Below are positions 11,240 through 22,928 of a stretch of DNA of 64,000 bases, piece by piece. The position numbers were made by a program, and so were the translations under genes. Position 1 is the stretch's first letter, and each line of letters begins with the position of its first letter. The DNA is from Tenrec ecaudatus. Taxonomy: Eukaryota > Chordata > Mammalia > Afrosoricida > Tenrecidae. The stretch covers positions 17,197,001 through 17,261,000 of the forward strand of contig NC_134546.1 of NCBI RefSeq assembly GCF_050624435.1. The letters run 5' to 3'. The notes beneath the pieces were generated by a model. It was not told where the DNA came from and searched no databases. It saw only the letters and a list, made by a program, of their open reading frames with translations.

Positions 11240-11825
11240 CGAACAGAGAAGTACCACCGACCGCTCCTTAGAAGCGAGGCTGGCAAGACGGCAGTTCCCA
11301 TGCCATTTGGACATGTTATCAGGAGGTCCCAGACCCTGGAAAGGGTGTCATGCACGGTCAAGTAGTGGGGAGGTGAGACAGGAGACCCTAGATGGCATGG
11401 CACAGGGGTGCAGCCTCAGGCTCACATGTCACAACCGTGAAGAGGGGGCAGGCTTGGGCACAGTTCCTTCTGGTGCGCAGAGGGTTGCTCTCAGCGGAGA
11501 ATATTGAGCGTACTGTGTACAAACCCATCCGTCTCGGCAGGAGGATGGCCAGCGTGCTCCTTAGAGGCAAGGGTGCCGGGACTTTCCCCTTGGGCCTGTT
11601 GCCAGGAGAGACCAGTGGAGGGGCAGCAAGAGAAGAAAGCCCCCAAGTACCTGGGTCCACACAGGGCCTCTAACAGCGTGCGCGCTCAGGCGTCGGCACC
11701 GTGGTGAGGAGGACCCCGGGCTGGGCCGTGTTTTGTTCTGTTGGGCGTTGGGTGGCTGTGGGCTGACGCCAACTCAATGGCATCCAACAACAACAGCAAC
11801 AACAACAACAACAACAACAACAATG
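11240..11825 (+). mobile_element. RTE (BovB-like) LINE 3' region with (CAA)n tail
   Basis: Two blocks carry the RTE landmark 'gctccttagaagcgaggctgg' / 'gctccttagaggcaagggtg' followed by 'ggacatgttatcaggagg' or 'ttgccaggagagaccagt' (11265 and 11555). The end at 11735-11825 is 'ctgacgccaactcaatggca' followed by about nine CAA units. The first two blocks duplicate the same section, so this is a rearranged or double insertion. RTE elements typically end in short repeats rather than poly(A). Confidence 0.7.
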
Positions 11826-12194
11826 TGAGTCGGGACAGACTGGGTGCCACCTCGTGATGCAGAATCAACTTGAGGATGCTGAGTTTGTCTGTTTGGGTGG
11901 CTTGAAAACAATGGCGGAGCTAGCATCACACCCTCTGTGTCTCCTGGCCCTGCTCCTCCAGGCCGGCCTGAACACCACCCCAAACCCCACAGCAGGTCTC
12001 ACCCCTCTCTAGGGTGGCCTCCGAGGACTTCCACCCTTCCGATGTGGCCCAATTTGCCACCAACCCTCTGGAAATGACTGTGACATTTTCTCTGTCTGCG
12101 TCGTCTGTTGAAGGTCATGGAGCATGGGGGGGAGGGGGAAAGTGGCCTCTCTTGCACTAGACACCGTATTCCTAGTGCTGGCCTTGAGGACTGG
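11826..12194. other. no recognised feature
   Basis: Intergenic; nothing recognised. Confidence 0.5.
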
Positions 12195-12310
12195 GCTACG
12201 GAGCCCTGGTGGCGCAGCAGTGAAGTACTCAGTGCTCCCTGACGAGCTGGCAGTTCAACCCCACCCTGCGGCTCTGGGGAAGAAGAAAGTGATGACCTGC
12301 CCGGAACGAG
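12195..12310 (+). mobile_element. AfroSINE head
   Basis: 'ggagccctggtggcgcagca' is a near-consensus start, followed by 'ctggcagttcaaccccaccc' (B box) and a diverged 'gaagaagaaagtgatgacct'. The tail is lost. Confidence 0.8.
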
Positions 12311-15254
12311 GATGGGCGAGCACGCCCCATGGGGCAGGGCCCCTGGCTGCGCAGGGTGGCTGGGCATTTGGATGGATCCCCAACAAGGCTCCCATTAGAT
12401 CTTTTCACTCCAAGAGCCCGGCTGCACATGCAGCGTGTTGATAAACTGCATCTCCGAGTTGTGGAGGCAGGCGGGTGTCCATGCCCTCAATCCAGGTAAG
12501 CACCTGAGGGGCAGAAAGCATCGGGAACACCTTGGGCAACACTGTCAGCAAGAGGCAGGGCTCAAAGCCAACTCCTCCCACACGGTCCGGCATCTCAGCA
12601 CTGTCCTGGGGCCTGCATGGACCCCGGCAGGAGGGAGAGTCTGGCTGCAGGGAAGGGGTGGCCATGCTGATTGTTTGGGAAGACACGGTTGAGGTGATGT
12701 TGGCTCCTCTTGAACAGCCCCTCTGGGACCTCGCATTCTCAGACCGTGTCCTCCCTGGAACGTGCAGGGCAGGCCACCAGCTAAAGGCTCAGCCCCGGCT
12801 CAGGGGAGCCGTCCCATGCCCAATGGTGCACCCACCTCCCCGGGGAGGGGCTCTCTAGCCCTGCCCCTCCAGAATTGGTGGATGGGCCACGTTCTGGGAG
12901 AAAGTGCTCTTCTGGTCCTAGGGGACCTGTGTACCATTTCACATGGCCTGATGTGTTTGTTGGACCCAATGTGCCTGGGAAAAAAACACCCACCCTCTTT
13001 CCCCCCTTGTTTGTCTTTCGGTATAAGTACTGTACTCCGATTTCCAATGTAAAATGCGATTCCCGAGGAAGCCACGCTCACTTGGACATGACCCTGAGCC
13101 TCTCAGCCAGGTAGCACTCTGTCCAGGCCCGTGCCCGCAGAGGCCTTCTCTCATTCTCTGCCTTTGATTGCCCAGCTGGGAAGGAGGCGGTGGCTCTGGG
13201 TGTCCTCAGCAGTTGACCCCTCCTGGCAGTTGTGAGCTCCTTGACCGTGGACCAGGCAGGGATCCCTGCATTGTACAAGGCACCCACCCCCCAGCTCTAG
13301 GCCTCACACCCCTCCCAGCCCACCTGCCTGATGCTGTCAGGAGGGAGGGCAGTCGGGATTGGAGTAGAATGATCTGGAATTTTTTATATGATGTCCAAGT
13401 CCACCCTAGTGACTATTTCAGTAGATCTGGGTGGGAGGCCAGTCGTGCCCCAGTGAAGCTGGCCCAAGTGGTATGACCACGGGCACACCACTTCTTATTT
13501 GGGAGCTGGGAGACTGGGGCAGGAATTGCAGGGTTGTCTGTTAAAAGTAGCATGTTGTACAGAAAGCAAATGATGAAGATGGCGTTTGAGAAGACAGAGG
13601 GAGGGAACGCTGGGCTGGATTCCAGGAGGGGAAGGTGGGCGAGCCTCATGAGCAAGGCCCTTCCAGCCACAGTCTCTGTGACTCCGACCAAATGACCGGG
13701 GAGGCCTATTTGTGAGGTCCTGTGGCTCACTCAGGGGGCTGGGTAACTTCCTAGGATTGTCAATAAGGAGCATGACACCTTTGTGGGGGTGGAGTCATGC
13801 AAAATAAGGTGTCTGAAACCCTACCATGGAGAGTGGTCAGTTTGGCCATCCTGTGAGGCTTTAAAACGAGCCATCCAGAGACCACCGAGATGGCCCAGGA
13901 GTGGAGTTGTATCCTTTGGACCTGGGATCCCTGCACCGAGAGGCTCCATGGTCCAGGAAGAAGAGCCGTGGTGCGGGAGACGAGGAGGGAGGGCAAGAAG
14001 CAGTGGCAGAGACACAGTGACAGCATACAGAGGCTGGCAGGAGACAGAGTGGTGCGCTGCCTGGCTCACAGACGGAGAAGGCCAAGCGCCTTTGGGCAAG
14101 AGGCTTCCTGGAAAGTGGCGTGGCCTTTGGGCACCCAATGACAGAGTTAAAAGACATAACAAAACTTTGTAATGCTTGCCAGAGCAAGGTGGGGGCTGGG
14201 TGGAGAAGCAGAAGGCTGGAGGGCGAGGGGTGTTTTAGGGCACAACAGAGTAGAGTTTATCCTGATTGAGGAGCTGTATCCTAAGCATTTCCGATCTTGA
14301 CTTGTAACCTATTACTTCTCTTATAGGCCCTGTAACTGTATTGTCTGTGAATTCTGCATGACCATGGCAACACATTATTGAACCCAGCAGAGCAGCGGGT
14401 GCCCTGGGAGGAACGCCGGGTGTCAGAATGGGTGAGAGGGTTGGAAGGTGGGGGCGTGTCTGAGCGCTGCCTCCAGGTGTTAGCCTTGGGTGTCTGGGTA
14501 TGTTGTTCTCAATCTTCTCTGCTCCTTGGGAAGTGAGAGGCGGCCAGACGCTTCTGCCACACCCTCCAAAGTGGGTCAGAGAGAAGTTCAGCCACATAGA
14601 ACAAACAGGCGTCTGAGGCTGGGGCTACCAGGAACTAAAAGTTTGGTCCGAGATGATCTGAACTCTGGATTCAAGCTGGCCCCTGCAAGTCCCATGGATA
14701 CACGAAGGAGGTCTGGCTTCACTCCAAGTGCATAGGTCTTTTCCTGAGAGGCTCCGCCCCACCCGGCAGTCGGCGCACCTGACTAGAAGTAGGAACAGTC
14801 CCCGGTGGGCAGTAGGAAGAGGGCTTGGAAGTCAGGAAGATGAGGAGGAGGGGTGGAAAAGCCTCTAGTTTGATAAATAACTCAAGACTGAAGAGGGTTA
14901 TTGGACCCACCTGCACAACAGAGTCTCCATGCCCAGACCTCACCTCAGATATTGGGGACCAAGACTTCCGGTCACCCAGCATACGACCTCACTCTCTGCT
15001 GCTTCTTCATGAATTCCTCCCTCGTGGCACCTGTGGGATCCACCCGTGCGTAAGCAGTGTCCAGACCGAACCCCAGGGACTCAACCGCAGCGAGGCTTTC
15101 CAAACAGGGTTGATATATTTGTTTGGCACCATTTTTGAGGGTTAGAAACTGGGTGGGGTAGCTGGGTAGGAGGAGGTGGGTGAAGCAGGGGGTAGGCCTG
15201 GATTTTCTTCAACCAGGCTGAGCAAGGAAGATCTGAATAAATGCTGGGCTCTCA
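12311..15254. other. unrecognised intergenic stretch
   Basis: About 2.9 kb of GC-rich DNA with no gene I can support. Part of 13790-14400 has the feel of a very old interspersed repeat, but I cannot name it. Open frames overlap on both strands, as expected for GC-rich DNA. Confidence 0.45.
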
Positions 15255-15472
15255 ATGGAAAGGCCTCATTTCCAGAAGGAGCAGCGCCGGGCTGCTAACT
15301 ACTACGTTAGCAGTTCAAAGCTCCCAGCCGCTCCACATGAGAAAGATGGGGCCTTCTGCTCCCATATTTACAGCCTTGAAAACTCACAGGGCCAGTTTTC
15401 CTCTGCCCTCTGCCCTCTAGGGTCACAATGAGTGAGGTTTGACTGGATGGCAGGGAGGATGTTTTTTTTAGT
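15255..15472 (+). mobile_element. AfroSINE, near full length
   Basis: Head 'ccgggctgctaactactacg', middle 'tccacatgagaaagatgggg', tail 'tagggtcacaatgagtgagg' and 'ggatggcagggagg', then a T-rich end. Confidence 0.8.
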
Positions 15473-16089
15473 TTGTTTACTGAAGGTTATTAGACTCTGT
15501 GTTGGGGTCCACTTCTCCTGCCAAGCTTCTGTACAGCTTTCCCTCATGACATTAGCCTTGTGCCCATGTATCCCTCTGAAGAATTTTAAAACAGTGATGG
15601 CCCTTACACTTGAGCATGCACTAGACTTTCTAGAGGGCCTGTTAGAAAAGATCCTGGGGCCCCACTCAGAGAGGAGTAGGTCTTGGGGATCAACTTTCCT
15701 AACACGTTTCCTCATCTGGAGGTGGCACTCGGGGATCCTAGACAATAGGACTGACTCTCTACCTTCCAACATCACTCTTTATTTGTATTTTGCCTCCCAA
15801 TAGCCCAGAGTGATTTTCTGCATGTCAGGCTGTCTTCCAACGCTGCTCTGAATTATTCGGGGCAAAGCTTGTGTACATGTCCCCCTGTATCGGTTAGCAT
15901 ATTGCTGGGTGCACAGATGAAATAATTCTGTTTTGAAAAGAATGTTAGAGAAGTTGGTTTTTCAAGTAGATAGAGGACTTCCACATTTTGCACCAGATCA
16001 CCTAATTTGTTCTCAGAGCTCCCATCTGTAGAGAGATATCGAAATGTGTTTCAGCAATATCCCAATCTCATTAAAGACCCAGTCGAGTT
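15473..16089. other. DNA beyond the likely TGFA 3' end
   Basis: No repeat recognised. A minus-strand AATAAA (plus-strand TTTATT at 15779-15784) could serve TGFA if its UTR runs longer than I placed it. Confidence 0.4.
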
Positions 16090-16119
16090 AGGGAGGGGGG
16101 AAAAAAAAGTTCACTCTTT

Positions 16120-16400
16120 CATGTTTCCAAATAAGGCACACAGGACAACTGAACAATGATGTACATTACTGGAAAAAACATACTTTTATATTGCTCACTA
16201 TTCTTTAAATAACTATAATCCAGATACTAAGGAAAATAACTGCTAATTACATGAACATATTGCAGAAATCAAAATTAATTTACCACACAAAATAAATTAA
16301 AACATTAAATATTAACCTTTTCAGTGCAACATATACAGAAGTAGGAGTAACAATTTCTAAAAGACAAAAACAACAACCCAACAATAAACAAGAAAAGCAT
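16120..16400 (-). promoter_or_regulatory. TGFA: AU-rich distal block of TGFA 3' UTR
   Basis: On the transcript strand this block is rich in A and U, with repeated UUAAU, UAUUUA and UUUAUU motifs, and contrasts sharply with the GC-rich UTR before it. From memory it runs nearly parallel to the end of the human TGFA mRNA. Such long conserved AU-rich ends usually carry microRNA or RNA-binding-protein sites; which ones is not visible here. Confidence 0.6.
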
Positions 16401-16474
16401 CGGGCTGGTTATAGAACGAAGAGAATGAAAAGTTGAACATTTCATAAGTTATTACTAGGAGGGGTTGTTTTCAG

Positions 16475-16478
<4 letters not shown>

Positions 16479-16512
<34 letters not shown>
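16479..16512. repeat. (GT)n microsatellite in TGFA 3' UTR
   Basis: About 16 GT units with one AT interruption; read as AC repeats in the TGFA transcript. Followed by GA repeats at 16520-16533. Confidence 0.9.
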
Positions 16513-16517
<5 letters not shown>

Positions 16518-19164
16518 GGACAGAGAGAGAGACTCGAGCTTTCAGAAGTCTGGTAACCTCAGCAGCTAGAGAGAATGAGGTCTTGTGTGAGAACATGAAA
16601 AATAAAACATGAATGTCGCCTTGTCTCTGCACTGCCCCCGGGTCTTTTGAGTCATCTCATCAACCCCTTTCTTTAGCTGGGCAGGTTGGGAGATCAAATC
16701 CCCAGCCCTACTGAGGGCTGGAGGCCTCCTGAGCTGTGTCCGAGGCCTGTCTGCTCCTGTCGAAATGGTCTGAAAAAAGCAACCACTTGGCATGTGTGCA
16801 TGAGACAGCTCTGCCCAACCTAGCTTGAAGCTGCTGGATAATTTTCTCCCCCTGCACGGAGCCATCTTCCGAAGCACCGAGTCTCCTTCCTCACCTGTGC
16901 GGGTGGGGTGCCTGGCAATCCCACCTCCTCTTCCATGCTCAGGAAAAAGGACTGGAGGGGGGGCCACGGGGCACTGTGCCCACTTGCTCTGTTGGGACCC
17001 AACTGTAAGTTGGTCTCTGGTCGAAGGTCCACGGATGTCCAGTGCGTCCCTGTCCTCCAGATCAGGGCTGGCTGTGGCAGATCTTTGCATCCAGAGGATG
17101 GTTCCTGCCTGGAATGCTGACAGAAGCTGTGGGAGGTTCCAGGCTGTGCAACAGATCTGGAGGTCCCCCTTTCCCCGCAAACTCTCCCTTGTCTCCCAGA
17201 GACACTGGGAATGGCTGTGTTCCTTCTGCAAGGTCTGTGGCTACCGACCAGGTCTCCGGAACAATTCCCCGATCACAGCAAACACTTAGCTTTCTAAAGG
17301 GCAAGGAGACATGGGAACCTGCAGGGATAGATTACAACATGCATCTTTTAACTCCAAAAAGGGAGGTGTTTGTTTGGTTTTAACAGCTAACCAATCCCTG
17401 CCCCCCACCAAAAACAAACAACCAACAACAACAACCAAAACCCACCAAAACAACAGCACTCCCATGAGATGGCACAGAGATCTAATACCATTTGGTTGTT
17501 GCATGTGGCGAGAGTGATTGAAAGGAAACCAGGCTCCTATCTTGGGGCGTGGGTACAAGTCTGGTCAGTAGGGCTGCTCTGTCCTGCTTCCGCTGCCCAC
17601 CCCCTTTCAGACTCAGTGGCTCACAAAGAGCTGATGAGAAAGGCACTTCTTGGGAGGTACCCAGGTGACATGGGTGTGCCAGGCACAAGGAGGGCAGAAC
17701 TGCAGGGGCGACTGCTGGATACTGACCCAGCACCTTCTCGACACTAACCAGGGAAGCCAGGCTCCCTCTGCTTCCACGGTCCCCCCATCCCCCACCTCCT
17801 GCACCTCAACTTCAGGCAAGTCTGGACCATTCCATCCTGTTGGTACGGAGAGCTCACCTCCACAAAGCACATGGGCCACGTGAGGCCACGTTTCTCCAAG
17901 GCGGCGAGAGCTCAAGCGGCCTCTCACCTGCCGAGGCGAGCATTCCTGAAGGTAACAATGTAGCTGAACTCAAGTCAGAAATGAGGGCCGAGGGTCTTTT
18001 GATGACACGCTCTCAGGACAGCCCTGCTGGGACAGGTGCATGCACATGGGGATCGGAACCCCAGTATCAACTGGGTGGGTCTCTGCACTCTCAAGATGCA
18101 CAACGGAAGCCTTAGCCCACATATCTGCCACTCTGTGGGGCGGGCCCAAGGCACGCGAACTTTCCCACTCAAACCCAGTGCTGGGACAGACGGCTGCAGG
18201 CCCTGGCTGATAGGCCGATGTCATTCCTGCTCTTTGTGCTTCTGGGGCAGCCCAGTTCCAAGACAGACATGGGCCACACAATGGTCTGAATCCTGACAGG
18301 CGACCAGTTCCTAGAAACAGGCTCAGGAGGGGCGGAGGGATTGGTAGCATTTGCTGACAGCATCGTTGAGTCAACGGGACCGATTTTAACAGTCCCTTTC
18401 CTAATGTGAGCAGCTAGCTGCACTGAAGGGCTAATAGGTAGAAATCGTTCTTTGTTCAAATGCTTGTGACGGAAGTGTTCCCCCCCAAACAGGAGAGTTG
18501 ATGGATCTCACGGCTCTCCTGTTGTCAGATTGTAAGGAGAATTCCAGGCCTCTCAACTATTCAACTCCCTGCTGGAATTCCCTTTTCCACCCCAGATATT
18601 CCGAATGTGAGCGGGGAGGGAATATTCTCAGCAGGAGCTCCAACCAGAATGACCCGGCGTGAAGAACCCGGGAAATTCCTTGGAGCAGATGAACACTGTT
18701 TCTGGTGGAACCACTGGGTCTGCCGACACAGACCTGAGGGCCTGGGGAGGACGCACCCAGCCAGCTCGGGAGAATCTCTGAGGGGAGAGTAAGACCCCCA
18801 CCCTCTGCTCCCCACCCCAGGCTGAGATGGCTTGTTTAAGAGTTTCTGTTAATAAAACCAGCATCCTGAATGGAAAAGAGATCACTGGGATTATTTCTCC
18901 AAACGCTTAAAAATAAATAGACAAGCTCAATTTCTCCTTTTAAAAATAAAGCCACCAACCAACAACATGGAAAATAGACGATTCGTTGCCAACAACATGA
19001 AACTAGATGATTCGTTCCCGCTTGCATGGATTCGGCCTGTATGGAGCGGCGAAGGCTCTGTTTCTAAGGCCGCTCTCGGGGCTGGCTCACCCAGGAGTTA
19101 CCCAGACCAGCTGCTGCTGAGCCAGTCCCAAACCAGGGCCACCTGAGCCACCGGGCCCTGTGGG

Positions 19165-19272
19165 TTTCCGAAGACCAGACCTGTCTTCCAGGGCGCATCT
19201 GGGGGGGACTCGAACCTCCTACCTTTGGGCGCACAGCTGGGGGCATTAACAGCTCGTGCCCACCAGGACGTG
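19165..19272 (-). mobile_element. SINE in TGFA 3' UTR, sense to the transcript
   Basis: 'ccctgtgggtttccgaagac', 'ggggactcgaacctcctacc' (reversed B box) and 'ttaacagctcgtgcccacca' mark a reversed, diverged tRNA-derived SINE. It is on the same strand as TGFA, so the mature mRNA should contain it. Confidence 0.6.
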
Positions 19273-20153
19273 TCAGAAGGTGTGAAAGGGCACTCACCTT
19301 CTGCTGGTTTTCTACCTGGAATGTGCCCACCCTCTCTGTGGGTTTACTGAATGATGGTGGCTGAAAGAGCATGACCCCTGACCCCCAGGCTTTGTTCCCG
19401 TCAGTAACTTGTCCTCTGGCTCCATCCCTGAACTGCTGGGTGGCCTTTCCCAAACCTTAGCCGTCCCACGGAGACCAGACCTTTCTTGGCCGTCAGGGTG
19501 AGGGCAGCACCTCCATCATTCAGGAAAAAGTGTGACAGGGTTTTAGGCTTTGGACCCTGGCCGGAGAGATGAAACCCAGAGTCACGATCCACCTGCTACG
19601 TTAGACCATCTCTGCGGGCGGCCACGGTGACCCTGGGGCTGTCGGCGGCAGGTCGAGGGTCGGGGGGATGCACGATCCGGCCCCTCTCTGACTTGGCATC
19701 TTCATGTGATAGTCAGCAGTCACCCTCCTCTCCACCTTCCTCCTCAACAAGCCGATGAGGAGGGCCTGGACTCTCTGGCCTTGGGCAGGACGCTGTGATG
19801 TGCAGCTGCCCCCATGGAAAAGCAGCCCCGCCCCGCGTCCATGGCGGGCAGAGACAATGGCACACACGTGCAGGCCGCACCACACGGACGGACGCCCACC
19901 CGTCTATGTAAACAGGGCTTGTGCCGTTCTCGAGAGAGCTATTTTGACCATGTGGTCTGCCGATCGGTGCGAAGCAGACAAGGGCTCTTGAGAGAGCGGT
20001 GAAGACCCCCAAAGAGACACGAGGCTGCGCAGGCGAAGCAGGAAGGAGCCGCTGGCCTGCCTCTCCCAGGAGTCCCACTCGGGGCAGCGCTGGAGAAGTC
20101 CCTTCGTCTCCGGTGGCCCCGGTCCACCTGGCTGACCTCCTCTTCTGGGCTCC

Positions 20154-20161
20154 TCAGACCA
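20154..20161 (-). CDS. TGFA: TGFA exon 6 coding tail: Val-Val-stop
   Basis: The last eight coding bases complete Val159, add Val160 and give the TGA stop at 20154-20156. A C-terminal valine is known to be needed for normal trafficking of pro-TGF-alpha and for PDZ partners. The acceptor is ccgcccag. The bases after the stop (gagcccag...gaggaggtcagccaggtgga in pieces) resemble the start of the human TGFA 3' UTR as I remember it, which fixes this exon despite its tiny coding part. Confidence 0.92.
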
Positions 20162-22818
20162 CTGGGCGGAAGGAAAAACACCGTTAGTCACTGTGGTCCA
20201 GCCCCTCGCCTCTCTGGGAAAATAAGCTGGGGACAGAAACTTGGAGACGGCCCCGGCCAACATCCCTGGGCTCTCCAGGGCAGGCAGGCCCCCGGGCAAA
20301 TTCTGCTGGCTTTTCATCTCTGAGGAGCAGCTTCTAAAACAGTGCCGTCCATGCCCAGGGAAGCGGGAAAAGCTGGCTGAGTTGAGCAGACTGGGGGCAG
20401 AATAGGAGACACGTCTGCCCGGAGGACCTCCGTCCGACTGGAGATGATTCAACCCAGCCTGGGCCAGCTCCCCGGTGAGGGCTGGCTTGGTGGCAGGCCA
20501 CAGGCGGGTGCAGGATCTGGGCAGCACCCTCGCTTCTGTTAAGGCCATGTAAGAGCAGACCCACGTATTTTTCATGAGGTGGAGTCCCTAGGGTATCCTT
20601 CGTGGCTGCCAGAGTGGGGCAGGGTGGCTCCTGCCCTGGTCTTCCCTGCAGTTTTCCTGGGGGAGGGAGGCGGGTAGCACCCTGGCCAAGGGAGATCATG
20701 GCTAGACTGCTTCCATTCAGCTCACGTGTGAACACCCAGCTCACCCATTTTTCAGGCTAGTGGCCTACCTGAGGTCATGAAGGTCATGGTATCAGGGTGT
20801 AGGGGGCCATTTCCAAGAGGCCAGGTCTCAAAACTAAATGTGCTTGCAGATGGCTCTGGATGAGAGGGAAAGCCCAAACCCATTCCCAAGGGCACCCCCA
20901 TGCGGAATAAGCCTCAGCAGAATCCCCTCTGACGGTGGGCCAGGGACGGGCAAGGCCTGGCTATCACACAGGGCACCTGGGCCACAATGCGGGACTTTGT
21001 CCATCCGGCCTCCATTGTACAATTGCTCCCGCTTTTAATATTTTCTACTTTGGGTCCAAGGGAGGCTTTCCTCTGCTGCAGTCCATCATTGTTGCCCGGC
21101 ACTTTGTTTGCGGCTGGCTTTGACTTTGTAGGTTTCTCTCTAGGGGGAACCCAGGACATGCAAACCTCCTGAGACACCAACCGGAATCCTAGTTCCAAAG
21201 AGACCTGGGAGGGGAGGGAGGTGGGAACACAAGGAGGAAGAAATAGCCTGGGGGTGACGGCGCTGCTGGCTGCATCCCTCCTACGAATATGAGTCAAGGA
21301 GTGAAATGTGGGAGATGTGACCCGTATGCCCGTGAAGCTGCTAAAAAGAAATAATAAAAAAAAAGTGGGCGAAAGGGGAAGACAGTAACAAGAAACCCAA
21401 CATGTCTCCAACGGAATGACTTTGCTGAGGTGCCGCCACACGTGCTTCCAAGCCGACCCCAAATGTCCTTTAAGAAGTCCACCCAGCCTCTTGGTGTTAA
21501 AACACTCCGGAGAAATGTGTACCTGATTAGCTGGTGCTTGCCTCCCTCCACCCCTTTGCCCCAGGTAGTGGAAGAGGCACACAGGCGGGCTCTTCAGAGG
21601 CCCGCTTCCAGCCTCATACCCTGACCCACAGTGCAAACCAGGGCGGCCTTGGCCTGACTCACTTTCCCTCCGCCACTCAGGAATCATTCTCTAAAGGCCG
21701 CTCTGGGGCTCAAGGGCTTTCCACCCTCCGGGGCTGTGGGCTCCAGGCTCAGCAGGCCCCCACTCCCACTCTACCTGCGGGGATTGACATGGAAAGTACC
21801 TGGGGCTCCTGGGCCTCCAGCTCCCTCCGTGGGGAGGACTGTGAGGTTTAAGGAGCCTGGGCCTTGCCCGTGCCAGCTGGCTCCCTGCCCTGGCTGGGAA
21901 GCCATGGGCTTGCTGACTGGTTCCAGAGAGACGACCACCCCAGGGTAGACCTGCCTCTTCTAATTGCTACTTTCCTGAAAGGGACTCTTGAGCTACTGAT
22001 GGATGGATGCCGCTGGTCACAAGGGCATCCCAGAGAGACTTATTCATGCCAGTGAGTGAGGATTCTAGGGCTTGTATGGGTCAGCGAGTGACTCGACCCC
22101 ACAGGCTCGGAGTCAGAGACGTGTAGGGGAGGGCTCCTGATGGAAGGTCAAGGCGTCCCCTCTCCTTCGAGGTATCGGTGGAGATACAAACAAACGGGGA
22201 CTGTCATGAAGCTCCTGGGCTCCAGAGTCTCCAGGGTCCTTAGATACCCGTGTAGGTGAATCCCTCATTTTCTCAGATGAGAAAGGGAAGTGCTGTCTCA
22301 AGAGAAAAAGAAGGAACCACCACCCTGTGCCTCTGGCGCATCTCGCCCTCGCTCTTGCCCTGGACTACGTATGTCACGCCAGTTCTCACTCCGTCTACAC
22401 GCTGGCCTCTCGGAGAGCACGGAGACGGAGGTGCCATGAGGCTAAGTCACTTGTCAGCCCACACAGTCACCAGCAGGGACACGAGCCCCCTGCTAGCTCA
22501 CACACACCCTGTTGTTGTTATTGTTGTTGTTGTTAGGTGTGGCCCTGCGCACAAACAGAACGCAACGCTGCCCAGTCCTGCGCCGTCCTCACGACTGTTC
22601 CTAGGCCTGAGCCCACGGATGCAGCCACGGTGTCAACACACACCTTAGAATAAACTAAAATGACTGGAGAGGCTCCAGAGAGAGATGTCCTTTCCCCCCA
22701 CCAGCCCCCTGTCTGCCTCGGCCTCCAACCCTCTGACTCGGAGAAGGTGGTCATTTTCCTCGCCCAGTGGTGCCTCCGAAGCGAGCCGGCCTCGGCCCGC
22801 CCCGGCTCAGCCCCTCAC
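20162..22818 (-). other. TGFA: TGFA intron 5
   Basis: Intron of 2,657 bp from donor GTGAGG (22818) to acceptor CAG (20162). Apart from the RTE 3' fragment at 22505-22655, its content is GC-rich sequence in which I recognise no repeat or exon. The long open frames across it (for example 20914-21687 minus) match no family I know and have no splice logic. Confidence 0.85.
22505..22655 (-). mobile_element. RTE LINE 3' end with (AAC)n tail
   Basis: Plus-strand GTT repeats at 22512-22536 are the reversed tail. They are followed by 'gtggccctgcgcacaaacag', 'gcccagtcctgcgccgtcct' and 'gcctgagcccacggatgcag', the same order as at 59760-59860. Confidence 0.75.
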
Positions 22819-22928
22819 CTGTTTCCGAGTGGCAGCAGGCCGTCCTTCCCTTCAGGAGGGCGCTGGGCTTCTCGTGCCTGCAGACGAGGGCACGGCACCA
22901 CTCACAGTGCCTCCGCACCTGGCAGCAG
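22819..22928 (-). CDS. TGFA: TGFA exon 5: cytoplasmic tail
   Basis: This 110-bp exon encodes residues 122-158, nearly all of the intracellular tail of pro-TGF-alpha. The Cys-Cys-Gln-Val start just inside the membrane and the Cys-rich pattern are typical of the palmitoylated tail. The acceptor is tgtctttgcag and the donor is GTGAGG. Against the remembered human tail I see two conservative changes, Lys128 to Arg and Ile137 to Val. The last base begins the codon for Val159, completed in exon 6 at 20161. The tail directs basolateral sorting and export of the precursor, so its conservation is expected. Confidence 0.96.

Larger units (their letters stand above)
16090..20153 (-). other. TGFA: TGFA 3' UTR (3' end approximate)
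   Basis: The untranslated part of exon 6 is about 4 kb, similar to the roughly 3.6 kb of human TGFA plus a SINE insertion. The proximal part (about 20153-20100) and the distal AT-rich part (about 16400-16120) both resemble the human 3' UTR from memory. The middle is GC-rich and holds a SINE (19165-19272), an A-rich tract (17400-17460) and a GT repeat (16479-16512). I saw no AATAAA on the transcript strand near 16090; the nearest is at 15779-15784, so the true end may lie about 330 bp further on. Long ORFs here on either strand are chance products of GC-rich sequence. Confidence 0.75.

Noticed and set aside
1..16000. Search for the neighbouring gene (FAM136A side in human)
   Set aside because: No exon of a known neighbour is recognisable; in human the gap downstream of TGFA is also over 100 kb.
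16566..17231. 221-codon minus-strand ORF in the 3' UTR
   Set aside because: Lies after the TGFA stop within the UTR; no homology.
19904..20575. 223-codon minus-strand ORF across the end of intron 5 and start of exon 6
   Set aside because: GC-rich chance frame crossing the TGFA exon 6 acceptor in a different frame from Val-Val-stop; no family resemblance.
20914..21687. 257-codon minus-strand ORF in intron 5
   Set aside because: No recognisable domain; intronic GC-rich sequence.
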